DNA of 10,496 bases, from contig CAKZKZ010000774.1 of the NCBI GenBank assembly GCA_937124495.1, forward strand, positions 1-10,496, read 5' to 3'. Position 1 is the stretch's first letter, and every line of letters starts with the position of its first letter. The stretch comes from an uncultured Dokdonia sp. Its GTDB lineage: Bacteria; Bacteroidota; Bacteroidia; Flavobacteriales; Flavobacteriaceae. A model generated the notes under the pieces. The model saw only the letters and a list, made by a program, of their open reading frames with translations. It searched no databases and was not told where the DNA came from. Shown in pieces: positions 1 to 7,549 of this stretch. A program made the translations under genes and the position numbers.

Positions 1-1663
1 CAGGAGCTGACTCTTCATTATTTTCCATAAGCATTGGCCTTAAGAAAAAGAATGCTGATCCAGTTGTTAGTGTCGCTACAAGAAGCTGAACCCAAGAATA
101 AATTGAATAAAAATAGTAGATTCTTGAGCTAACTAATTTAGCTCCATAAAGCGAAACTCCATCAGAAAACTGACCAAGCTCTTGCATAACTTCAGTTGAT
201 TGAGCAATACTTGTCATGATGTGATAAAATAAAACCCATAGTGGAGTCCAAAGAAGTACAGAAAAATAAAGTGCAAACCAATAGATTAGAACTTTCCATT
301 TTCCGGCAACAATAAAGAAAATCAGAAATGGAAAAACTGCAACGAGGGCCAATTTAATAAGTCCGGCAACGTGTGGGGCACGGGCCAGATGTTCACTAAA
401 TTTTTGACTTCTAACTGCGGCCTCAGATGCTCCGTGTTCTTCTGAAAATCCAAAGATCGAGAGAATCGCATCAAAAGAAAAGAGACGGTTCAGGTATTGA
501 AATACTCTTCCTGTTGTTCCGGGGAGCTGAGAACCTTTCATAATGCCCATGACAGATTCTTTGCCATCAACATAGTGGTTAACCAGCATATTTGCCATGT
601 GCATGTTTTGAGCTGCTTCATCTTTTATTGGATAGACATGCCTGCCACTTGAACGAACAAAGCGTACATGGTGGCTAACGGCATACTGTTTTAAACTTGA
701 TCGGACTTCATTTTTCACATCAAGACATGAGTAAGAAATATTATCTTCTGTTTTAATTTCTATAAAACCATTTTTTGCAGACCACTTTGTGCTATTTGTG
801 GTAAGCATCACATTGTCTGATAAACTGATATATCTCCAAAAGGTTTTCTTATTTATAAAACTTAGGGTAAACTCAGGAGTGGTTTCTAGTGTGTATTGTA
901 TGATGTTGTCTGGATCAGTATCATCAAATTCTAGTATATGATGATCATCATCACCTTTAATAAATAAGCGTATGTAGCCTATGATACCTTTCTTCTTATT
1001 TTCTTGAATATTTGCATTTAGGATTTTTTTAACCTGATTTGTTTTTTGATTTTCCGTTAAAGTTTCATCTTCTTCTATATTTCTAATCACATTTGTAAGA
1101 GAGAATTGCTCTGTTGTAACATCTTGAAGAAAATCATTTTCTGTAATGACGGCTCTTACCACATCTCTTGTTGCGGGTATTTTTAATAAAAAGCGTTTAT
1201 CTATAGGGCCTCCATTATTTTCGAAAATATTTTCAAAAGTGGCTATTTGATCATCTGGAACTTTGTTGGAAAATAAATAGTTTCGGTTTTTAGAGATCTC
1301 TATTAAATCTGTGTAATTATTGAAATAAGGATCTTTCGCACGAACTTCAAAAGTGAATACAACATCCTCATTAAAAGGGATGGTTGGCGTGTATTTGTCT
1401 CCATCTTCTTGTGTTTCTATTAATACTCTAAATCCTTGTTTGTGAGGGCGTAATAGCATACGATGATTCTTGCATATATACTGCGTAGTTTTACTAGGAA
1501 TTAATTTTAAATAATCATGTACTGTATATGGAATCAGTGCTTTTTCCTTTTCTATATCATTTAACTCATTGTCATCGTTTTCTATAGGGAGAAATTTATT
1601 GTCTCCACTATCTAAGAAGTAACCGTGATGTATATTGATATTAAAAAGTGCTTTATAAAACAT
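1..1663 (-). CDS. Large eCIS-linked membrane protein, 3' end outside window (partial)
   Basis: I translated the minus strand from ATG at 1663 and found no stop through 554 codons to the left edge, so this is one long gene whose C-terminus lies outside. It starts 2 nt after the stop of the DUF4255 gene, so the two are almost certainly co-transcribed. Residues 1 to about 400 are soluble, acidic and beta-rich in appearance (start MFYKALFNIN). Residues from about 430 hold at least three hydrophobic segments: about 434-454, 459-481 and 515-540. The membrane part has a pattern that reminds me of the N-terminal domain of TraG-type conjugation proteins (a WF-A-L then W-P-L-V motif between helices), but this is recollection, not a search. 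Inference: a membrane component or membrane-acting cargo of a contractile injection system. The function is not established, but the reading frame itself is certain. Confidence 0.85.
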   Translation of the reverse strand, partial: MFYKALFNINIHHGYFLDSGDNKFLPIENDDNELNDIEKEKALIPYTVHDYLKLIPSKTTQYICKNHRMLLRPHKQGFRVLIETQEDGDKYTPTIPFNEDVVFTFEVRAKDPYFNNYTDLIEISKNRNYLFSNKVPDDQIATFENIFENNGGPIDKRFLLKIPATRDVVRAVITENDFLQDVTTEQFSLTNVIRNIEEDETLTENQKTNQVKKILNANIQENKKKGIIGYIRLFIKGDDDHHILEFDDTDPDNIIQYTLETTPEFTLSFINKKTFWRYISLSDNVMLTTNSTKWSAKNGFIEIKTEDNISYSCLDVKNEVRSSLKQYAVSHHVRFVRSSGRHVYPIKDEAAQNMHMANMLVNHYVDGKESVMGIMKGSQLPGTTGRVFQYLNRLFSFDAILSIFGFSEEHGASEAAVRSQKFSEHLARAPHVAGLIKLALVAVFPFLIFFIVAGKWKVLIYWFALYFSVLLWTPLWVLFYHIMTSIAQSTEVMQELGQFSDGVSLYGAKLVSSRIYYFYSIYSWVQLLVATLTTGSAFFFLRPMLMENNEESAP

Positions 1664-1665
1664 GG

Positions 1666-2241
1666 TTATTTATTTTTTAGACCATTATTCATTCCTGTAA
1701 TTACGCTGCCTTTTTCAAAGACAAAATCTCTATGAATTTCTAGTAAAGTGACCTTATATATGGCAGAAGGGTATTGTTTGCCTCCAAGGGTTCCCCATAT
1801 AAAGTTGAGTTCCTCAAAAGAAGGTGTATAGAGGTCTGCAATAAATTTGAAATCACCAACGTTGACCATATCATCCACCCGTTCAAAACTAGTATTGTCC
1901 TGAGTGAATACTTTTTTACCTTGAAAAAACTCTACAACCTTGGTAAGATTTTTTAGAGATTCTTCATAAAGCGTATTTGTACTACTAAAAAGGATATATA
2001 GATTTAGGTTGACTTTAGGATTTCGATAGTTTACCTCTGTATTGTTTGTGTAGTTATTGGATATATTTTTTAAGGTAAACTCTTCTTGTAAATTGATTAA
2101 CGATAATACAACATCACTAGTGTCACCTCCACCACCTTCAGGATCAGTGTCTATCGTTGCAATGTTTTCTAAAGAAACAATGCTCCCACCAAAATAGGAG
2201 TTTACTTCTTCTTTAATAACTTGTAGTGTTTCAAAAATCAT
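1666..2241 (-). CDS. DUF4255 / Pvc16-family protein (eCIS tail terminator-like)
   Basis: The 191-residue protein begins MIFETLQVIKEEVNSYF and has the DUF4255 layout: a short N-terminal helix, a glycine-rich loop (about residues 36-39), a 'VVLSLINLQEE' strand, then an 'NPKVNLNLYILFSS' strand followed by a long helix and a 'PSFEELNFIWGTLGGKQYPSAIYKVTLLEI' region near residues 139-168. In contractile injection systems such as PVC, Afp and AlgoCIS, this family (Pvc16/Afp16) caps the sheath-tube and sets its length. Length matches the family. It is the first gene of a minus-strand unit, with a 533-bp spacer upstream and the membrane-protein gene 2 nt downstream. No sheath or tube gene is visible; they would have to lie beyond the left edge. 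The family assignment is confident, the membership of a complete eCIS is inferred. Confidence 0.82.
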   Translation of the reverse strand: MIFETLQVIKEEVNSYFGGSIVSLENIATIDTDPEGGGGDTSDVVLSLINLQEEFTLKNISNNYTNNTEVNYRNPKVNLNLYILFSSTNTLYEESLKNLTKVVEFFQGKKVFTQDNTSFERVDDMVNVGDFKFIADLYTPSFEELNFIWGTLGGKQYPSAIYKVTLLEIHRDFVFEKGSVITGMNNGLKNK

Positions 2242-2774
2242 GATATCAGGTATCTAATTTTTTAAAGCAAGAGTGGTTCTCTACTTTTGGGAGTTTAAAA
2301 TTACCTCATACTATAAGTAGAAATGCAGGCGTAATTGCTTGATTTATAGGGGGTAAATGCCCTTTTAAAAAAGAGTGTTTTGACTATTTTTGTAAGAAAA
2401 AGGGTTGTGATGGTGTATTTATATCGATGATTAATATAAATTATTGGACAACGGAACTCGTTATTAGAAACCTGTTTTTGTCCTTATAATCAATCACTTA
2501 GGTTTATGAGAGAATAATATGTTCATTTCTATGATAAAGAACGCTATTTGAACAGACAGGGTATATTATTTCGCGAAAGCGTATTCAAAAAAATAAACCA
2601 TAAAAATATATTGGGATTATAGAGTTGTTTATTTTTATAAGCTTACAATGAGATGATTACATTTTTTAAATGTTAAAAAGTATTCCACTATATTCTTTAA
2701 AATAGTGTTCTTCTAGTTGCATTTAGTGTAGATAGTTTATACCTATATACTCTAATTTAAACCAATAAATCATT
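2242..2774. other. 533-bp AT-rich intergenic spacer between divergent genes
   Basis: This spacer separates the minus-strand DUF4255 gene from the plus-strand peptide gene. I see no credible ORF, tRNA or strong hairpin in it. It carries one copy of the 15-bp TTTCGCGAAAGCGTA repeat (2569-2583). It must contain promoters for both flanking genes. On the minus strand TAATTTTA (about 60 bp before the DUF4255 start) is a one-mismatch match to TAnnTTTG, but no convincing -33 TTG accompanies it. A weak 6-bp inverted repeat (GGACAA at 2446 and TTGTCC at 2478) is not persuasive. Confidence 0.6.
2569..2583 (+). repeat. Polar 15-bp repeat, copy 1 (intergenic)
   Basis: TTTCGCGAAAGCGTA, identical over all 15 bases to three other copies in the window. 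This one is intergenic. The 10-bp centre TTTCGCGAAA is palindromic, but the GCGTA arm is present on one side only, so the copy has an orientation. Confidence 0.75.
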
Positions 2775-2996
2775 ATGTTAAAAAAGATTTCAAACATTAA
2801 CGGGGCCCAAGAATTAAGTAACACAGATCAAAAATCTATTAAAGGAGGTTTTGGCTTTCCAGGTTTACCAGGGAATGATTGCTGTGCTTGTGTATTTGTA
2901 CCAGCAGGGCAACAATTTCCTATACTTATAACTCAGTCTTGTGACGTTCCTTGCCCAACGAATGGAAGTTTAGAATATCAAGATACAGGTTGTTAA
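2775..2996 (+). CDS. GG-leader Cys-rich natural product / bacteriocin-like precursor peptide
   Basis: The 73-residue product has a leader typical of Bacteroidota double-glycine precursors: MLKKISNINGAQELSN, then DQKSIKGG with the cleavage site after Gly25. The core (residues 26-73) holds six cysteines, including a Cys-Cys-x-Cys cluster right after FPGLPGND, then Cys in QSCDVPC and a C-terminal Cys. In this family the leader is cut and the core exported by a peptidase-containing ABC transporter (PCAT); maturation of the cysteines by disulfides or modifying enzymes is possible. No transporter, peptidase or modification enzyme is visible in the window, so it is an orphan precursor here. It is the only convincing plus-strand gene and has its own terminator. 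The leader identification is strong; the product's activity is unknown. Confidence 0.82.
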   Translation: MLKKISNINGAQELSNTDQKSIKGGFGFPGLPGNDCCACVFVPAGQQFPILITQSCDVPCPTNGSLEYQDTGC

Positions 2997-3004
2997 TAGG
3001 GTGT

Positions 3005-3027
3005 AAGCAAACTTAGATTTGCTTTTT
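3005..3027 (+). terminator. Hairpin terminator of the peptide gene
   Basis: A 7-bp stem (AAGCAAA at 3005-3011, TTTGCTT at 3018-3024, 6-nt loop) starts 8 nt after the stop codon and runs into a T-tract ending at 3027. It fits a rho-independent terminator for the plus-strand peptide gene. Confidence 0.7.
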
Positions 3028-3048
3028 ACCGTGTAACTACATAAAATA

Positions 3049-3078
3049 AAAGCGCCATGAATTTCTTCATGGCGCTTT
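3049..3078. terminator. Bidirectional terminator between converging genes
   Basis: A perfect 13-bp stem (AAAGCGCCATGAA at 3049-3061, TTCATGGCGCTTT at 3066-3078) with a 4-nt TTTC loop. It is flanked by A-rich DNA on the left and T-rich DNA on the right, so it can stop transcription from both sides. It lies between the plus-strand peptide gene and the minus-strand gene ending at 3104. Confidence 0.85.
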
Positions 3079-3103
3079 ATGATTATTTTTAAAATAGATA
3101 AGT

Positions 3104-3427
3104 CTACGACGTATGTACTATAATTTTTGAAAGTACCGTATTTACAATCTTATTTTTGAAATGACCAATACTAATACTACTTACTCCTATATTTTGTAGC
3201 GACTTTAGCAAAAGAAGGTCTTTCTGGCTTTTAAGTAACCAAGTCAATTCTTCTTTATCGATCTTATTTTCTTTAAACAATTTTGCCCATTTCTGTAATT
3301 TCTCTTTTGAATGTGCTAGATATGCTTCCATATCGGCAGCAATGGCTGTGCTTTGCTCGTTAAATTTATCTTTGGCAAGCTTGACGATTTCTTCTTTTAG
3401 TTCTTTAAATATTATATCAAAATCCAT
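3104..3427 (-). CDS. Small helical protein of unknown function, paired with lipoprotein
   Basis: The 107-residue product has no signal peptide. It reads as mostly alpha-helical: a charged N-terminal helix (DFDIIFKELKEEIVKLAKDKF), a central amphipathic stretch around residues 34-70 rich in Lys, Glu and Leu with 'KLQKWAKLF' and 'KEELTWLLKSQKDLLLL', and a hydrophobic C-terminal segment (about 80-105) that could contact a membrane. I recall similar proteins as conserved hypotheticals in Bacteroidota but know no function. It starts 4 nt after the stop of the lipoprotein gene, so the two form an operon that ends at the bidirectional terminator at 3049-3078. A membrane-associated partner of the lipoprotein is an inference. 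Confidence 0.75.
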   Translation of the reverse strand: MDFDIIFKELKEEIVKLAKDKFNEQSTAIAADMEAYLAHSKEKLQKWAKLFKENKIDKEELTWLLKSQKDLLLLKSLQNIGVSSISIGHFKNKIVNTVLSKIIVHTS

Positions 3428-3431
3428 TCTG

Positions 3432-3884
3432 TTATTTTTTAAGTTGATTCATAAAACCAGAAATGGCTCCCTCTGTCTTTTTATCTTTTTTTTCTTCATA
3501 GTCTATGAGAATATCAAAAGCTTCTTCTATCTGTGGTTTTGCTTCATTGATGAATACTGTATTTAGAGAGCCTTTTTCTTCCCATAATGTTAGATAACTT
3601 CCTATAAGTTTTTTATCATTATTTAAGATTCGCCACATTTGGACCGTGATATCATTTTTAGCTTTGCCTTCTTCATACGCAAGCATTTTTTGTAATTGGT
3701 TTTGTAATGCAATCACTTCTGCCTTGTGAAGATTATAAGCCTCATTGCTTTGATCCATTACACTGAGTGTTTGGATTTTTGTAGCAATCGTTTCTGTATA
3801 AGTATAGTGATCATAAAGACTTGCACAACTACTTACCACAAGTGCCATCACTCCAATAATTAAAGATATTTTACGTATTCTCAT
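3432..3884 (-). CDS. Putative lipoprotein, unknown function
   Basis: From the chosen start (ATG at 3884) the 150-residue product begins MRIRKISLIIG, a basic n-region followed by a hydrophobic core, and a lipobox ending VVSSC, so Cys20 should be lipidated and the protein anchored in the periplasm or outer membrane. The mature part is helical and charged, with 'KAEVIALQNQLQKML' and a Lys-rich tail. An upstream ATG at 3899 adds five residues (MINLV), but it lies almost on the transcription start predicted from the -7 box at 3910-3917 and would put hydrophobic residues before the basic ones, so 3884 is preferred. The gene is first of a two-gene unit with the helical protein 4 nt downstream. No specific function is recognised. 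Confidence 0.8.
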   Translation of the reverse strand: MRIRKISLIIGVMALVVSSCASLYDHYTYTETIATKIQTLSVMDQSNEAYNLHKAEVIALQNQLQKMLAYEEGKAKNDITVQMWRILNNDKKLIGSYLTLWEEKGSLNTVFINEAKPQIEEAFDILIDYEEKKDKKTEGAISGFMNQLKK

Positions 3885-3909
3885 AACTAGATTTATCATG
3901 TTTATACAT

Positions 3910-3917
3910 CAAATCTA
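3910..3917 (-). promoter_or_regulatory. Bacteroidota -7 promoter box for lipoprotein unit
   Basis: On the minus strand this reads TAGATTTG, a full match to the Bacteroidota TAnnTTTG -7 consensus. It lies 25 nt before the preferred ATG at 3884. No clear TTG -33 element is seen at the expected distance upstream, so only the -7 box is claimed. Confidence 0.5.
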
Positions 3918-3988
3918 GACTATTTTACGCCTAAAATGCATGATATACAGGTGGGTGTTCAGTCTTTTCAGTAGGTTTTGAAATGTGG

Positions 3989-4708
3989 TTAATAGGGAAG
4001 GAGAATGGTGTTGGCATCCTTTGTATGGAGTGTTTCGATAATCGTTCCAGAGAGATTAAACCATCGTTGCGCTCTATCAAGAATCCAAGCATCAGAACTA
4101 GCTGCGATATGATCACTTTCAGCCAATACTTTATCAGGATTATAATCCAATGTGATGTGCCAAGGATAGGTACGCTTTCGCGAAAGCTCACCCAGCAACG
4201 TTTTCATACGTCCACTATTACTTACAGGCTGATCAAAGATCCAGATAACACTCTTGACCTGTGCTTCCTGTAGAAAATCTCCCACAGTTATAAGGACTTC
4301 TTGCGTTTGTTGTACACGTTTATAAGTACCGTGTACACTAGATACATCTCGATAACAATCGTCTACACCTTTAAAAACATACCCACCAGAAAGAAAACTT
4401 TCTAAAATGATTAGGATATTAAACCCATCAATAATCACCGTTTGATCTTTAAGTTGATCTATAGTAACGTTTGTGCTTTTACGTTGTGTGACTTGAGCCG
4501 CCGAAGCACTCATTCCTTGCACCGCTTTTTGTTGACGCGCATTTAATTTATACCGATTCCCTACCAGTTGTACAGATGATTTCTCAGAAAACCCCCTAGA
4601 CAGAAGATAGGACACATCTGTGACAGCTTCTTTTATCTTTTCCTGCGCTTTGATCGTTCCAAATAGAAGATCATCAGGTCCTTCTTTTCCTCTGTTTCTT
4701 GTGGGCAT
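3989..4708 (-). CDS. DUF434 / DUF5616-type PIN-like protein of an RtcB cluster
   Basis: The 239-residue product has a helical N-terminal DUF434-like part (about residues 13-69, with 'GNRYKLNARQQKAVQ') and a C-terminal PIN-like part (about 90-235). Visible acidic positions that could bind metal are Asp94 in VIIDGFN, Asp116/117 and Asp121 in DDCYRD, Asp159 in IFDQP, Asp199 in ESDHI and Asp206 in SSDAW. PIN-fold proteins are commonly RNases, so RNA cleavage or end processing is a reasonable inference, not shown here. It is the last gene of the rtcB unit, 7 nt after the 220-residue gene. No clear terminator follows it. A copy of the 15-bp repeat lies in its coding region (residues ELSRKRT, about 174-180). 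Family recall is good; activity is unproven. Confidence 0.8.
   Translation of the reverse strand: MPTRNRGKEGPDDLLFGTIKAQEKIKEAVTDVSYLLSRGFSEKSSVQLVGNRYKLNARQQKAVQGMSASAAQVTQRKSTNVTIDQLKDQTVIIDGFNILIILESFLSGGYVFKGVDDCYRDVSSVHGTYKRVQQTQEVLITVGDFLQEAQVKSVIWIFDQPVSNSGRMKTLLGELSRKRTYPWHITLDYNPDKVLAESDHIAASSDAWILDRAQRWFNLSGTIIETLHTKDANTILLPY
4171..4187 (-). repeat. Polar 15-bp repeat, copy 2 (inside DUF434 gene)
   Basis: On the minus strand it reads GCTTTCGCGAAAGCGTA. It is translated as L-S-R-K-R-T, a different frame from the other two coding copies. This is the only copy whose GCGTA arm points along the minus strand. Confidence 0.75.
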
Positions 4709-4715
4709 TTGTTGA

Positions 4716-5378
4716 CTATAAAAAAGGCTCTAAAAACCCGATGAGTTGAGTACCGTCTTTACTCCATCGGATACCGTGACCTGTTGAGACTCTGATTTCA
4801 TACACAAGCTCGTGTTTGTAATGATAAAATACATTCCACCATGTTTTGGTTTGGATCATCTTGATGACGACTTCTCTAACCGTTTCTTCTTTCTGCATTG
4901 GATTTCCTTTGGCGATTCCCCAAAAGGCATCGGCAGATCGTCCTGTATGCTTTTCCCATGCTCTTGTAACCATACTGATTTGATCATTGTATGGCGCAAA
5001 ACAACTATCTAAGAGTGTTTGTTGTAAGGGCGGAATCGCATGTTCATCTTTGATACTGGCTGAGGTCCATCGTTGTCCTATGAGGACTAACAAGTGCTCA
5101 AAAGGAGTCACTTCGATGGCTTTTGCCCATTGTTCAGGTGTTGTGCTTGATGTCTGAAGTAATGGTTTGAAATGCGTTAATACAGTTTCAGGTGCTGGCG
5201 TCATTTCTTCCTTGAAATAGGGAAGCCCATAGTCTTTAGGAATGCCTTGTTGGGAATAGGTTTGTAACGCTTTCGCGAAAGCGTATACATGTTCCTCTTC
5301 CAAAAAAAGAGCATATCGCTCCTTCCAAGAATCTGGAAGAAAGGATATGCTTGTTTGTATGGTTTTTAATATATCCAC
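4716..5378 (-). CDS. Conserved hypothetical protein of the RtcB operon
   Basis: The 220-residue product has no signal peptide or membrane segment and is rich in Trp and aromatic residues (WKERYALF, EQWAKAI, TKTWWNVFYHYKHE). Its C-terminus carries a distinctive motif at about residues 192-217: VYEIRVSTGHGIRWS, then KDG and GFLEP. I recall similar 'G-GARWS-DG-FRGFLEP' endings in uncharacterised bacterial proteins, but no function. It lies 13 nt after the basic 74-residue gene and 7 nt before the DUF434 gene, so it belongs to the rtcB unit and probably works with it on RNA; that role is inferred from context only. Residues 31-39 (VYAFAKALQ) are encoded by a copy of the genomic 15-bp repeat, suggesting that this stretch is tolerant of insertion or change. 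Confidence 0.8.
   Translation of the reverse strand: MDILKTIQTSISFLPDSWKERYALFLEEEHVYAFAKALQTYSQQGIPKDYGLPYFKEEMTPAPETVLTHFKPLLQTSSTTPEQWAKAIEVTPFEHLLVLIGQRWTSASIKDEHAIPPLQQTLLDSCFAPYNDQISMVTRAWEKHTGRSADAFWGIAKGNPMQKEETVREVVIKMIQTKTWWNVFYHYKHELVYEIRVSTGHGIRWSKDGTQLIGFLEPFL
5267..5285 (+). repeat. Polar 15-bp repeat, copy 3, with full 18-bp palindrome
   Basis: ACGCTTTCGCGAAAGCGT (5267-5284) is a perfect 18-bp palindrome, the most complete copy in the window. It lies inside the 220-residue gene and encodes A-F-A-K-A. The shared 15-bp unit is at 5271-5285. Confidence 0.8.
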
Positions 5379-5391
5379 TTTCTAATTCAAT

Positions 5392-5616
5392 TTAAGAATC
5401 CCACCATAGTGTTTTACGATATAAAAGGAATTCGATGTCTTGGTTTTGCACTTGTTTTCTAAGAATTACTTTGCAACGACTTCTATATTCTTGCCTTTTC
5501 TTTTTCAAATAGTAGGCGCTTCCTGTTTTCCAGTATATTTGAGCGCTTCGCGTTCTTCTTTTCCTTTTGTGCTTTACTTTAAAATTGTAAATCTTCTTGT
5601 TGTCATAAGATTTCAT
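5392..5616 (-). CDS. Very basic 74-residue protein, possible RNA-binding factor
   Basis: The product has 14 Lys and 9 Arg in 74 residues (31 percent), with clusters KVKHKRKRRTRS near residues 13-24 and YLKKKRQEYRSRCK near 36-49, and ends in LLYRKTLWWDS. Such composition is typical of small nucleic-acid binders, so RNA binding next to an RNA ligase is a fair inference. I do not recognise a named family. It lies 59 nt after rtcB and 13 nt before the 220-residue gene. Its ATG is only 2 nt from a perfect 16-bp hairpin (5619-5654), leaving no free room for a ribosome site, which suggests regulated or processing-dependent translation. An opposite-strand reading frame here looks like a shadow. That this is a real gene is likely but not certain. 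Confidence 0.65.
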   Translation of the reverse strand: MKSYDNKKIYNFKVKHKRKRRTRSAQIYWKTGSAYYLKKKRQEYRSRCKVILRKQVQNQDIEFLLYRKTLWWDS

Positions 5617-5618
5617 TT

Positions 5619-5654
5619 GAAATGTGTTTTAGGTTATTACCTAAAACACATTTC
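5619..5654. other. Perfect 16-bp hairpin between rtcB and the basic-protein gene
   Basis: GAAATGTGTTTTAGGT (5619-5634) pairs exactly with ACCTAAAACACATTTC (5639-5654) around a 4-nt TATT loop. In the direction of transcription (minus) it is followed by AAATGAAATC, with no U-tract, so it does not look like an intrinsic terminator. It ends 2 nt before the next start codon. It may control translation, be an RNase processing site, or be bound by a product of the operon. Confidence 0.8.
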
Positions 5655-5675
5655 CTTTTCTAGTTGCCATACTCT

Positions 5676-7082
<1,407 letters not shown>

Positions 7083-7091
7083 TTACTGGAG

Positions 7092-7127
7092 CAAATATTG
7101 TATGGTATTACGCAATGGTTTTGCGTA
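7092..7127 (-). promoter_or_regulatory. Operator-like inverted repeat plus -7 box upstream of rtcB
   Basis: The inverted repeat TACGCAA (7109-7115), 5-nt spacer, TTGCGTA (7121-7127) lies before rtcB. On the minus strand it is followed after exactly 10 nt by ATATTTG (7092-7098), a near match to the Bacteroidota -7 box, 28 nt before the ATG. The same arrangement occurs at 10191-10226. The palindrome would overlap the -33 region, which suits a dimeric regulator. Confidence 0.75.
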
Positions 7128-7135
7128 GTTTTGTT

Positions 7136-7549
7136 TTATGAAAATTTTAGCTCTATATTTTTCCAAACTTCCCTCATGAATGGTGTAATACTAAAAATAT
7201 TTTCTATTTCATGATCTAATAAAGACCAGTATTTAATAGTACTATAGTGTAAATAACATTCCTTTATTAATATGATTTTGCAAATTTCCCAGTTCTTCAA
7301 TTCTTGTGAATCAGCATTACAAATTCCATCATCAAATGATGACACAATTAATTGCATTAAAGTGAACTTATTTTCGTCATTTTTTAATTCAGTTTGATAT
7401 ATCTTTAAGAAATCTGAGATTCTTCCATAATCAGACATAATAAGATCCCAGTCTTGTATATCATTGCTCCAATGAAGACCTAATCTTTCGGATAGCTTCT
7501 TTTCGGATACACCACTAGAATATCTTACATATTGGTCCTGTGTGTTCAT
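7136..7549 (-). CDS. Hypothetical protein after RlaP2
   Basis: The 137-residue product is soluble, acidic and mostly helical, rich in Trp and aromatic residues (LHWSNDIQDWDLIMSDYGR, and 'STIKYWSLLDHEIENIF' in the C-terminal half). I recognise no family. Its ATG overlaps the stop of the upstream nucleotidyltransferase gene as ATGA (7546-7549), so translation is probably coupled and the two proteins are likely made together. The stop is at 7136-7138, just before the rtcB operator-promoter region. The size and the tight coupling would suit a small accessory, inhibitor or immunity-type partner of the nucleotidyltransferase; that is inference only. Confidence 0.75.
   Translation of the reverse strand: MNTQDQYVRYSSGVSEKKLSERLGLHWSNDIQDWDLIMSDYGRISDFLKIYQTELKNDENKFTLMQLIVSSFDDGICNADSQELKNWEICKIILIKECYLHYSTIKYWSLLDHEIENIFSITPFMREVWKNIELKFS

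Noticed and set aside
2446..2483. GGACAA/TTGTCC inverted repeat in the 533-bp spacer
   Set aside because: Only 6 bp with a 26-nt gap; expected by chance in AT-rich DNA.
2717..2740. Possible promoter (TTG and TAGTTTAT) for the GG-leader peptide
   Set aside because: The spacer is only 13 nt and the -7 box is imperfect; not convincing.
3983..4273. Plus-strand 96-codon frame opposite the DUF434 gene
   Set aside because: It lies within a recognised minus-strand gene and resembles no protein I know.
5619..5654. Reading the 16-bp hairpin as a rho-independent terminator of rtcB
   Set aside because: There is no T-run after it in the minus-strand direction, and the next start codon follows after 2 nt.
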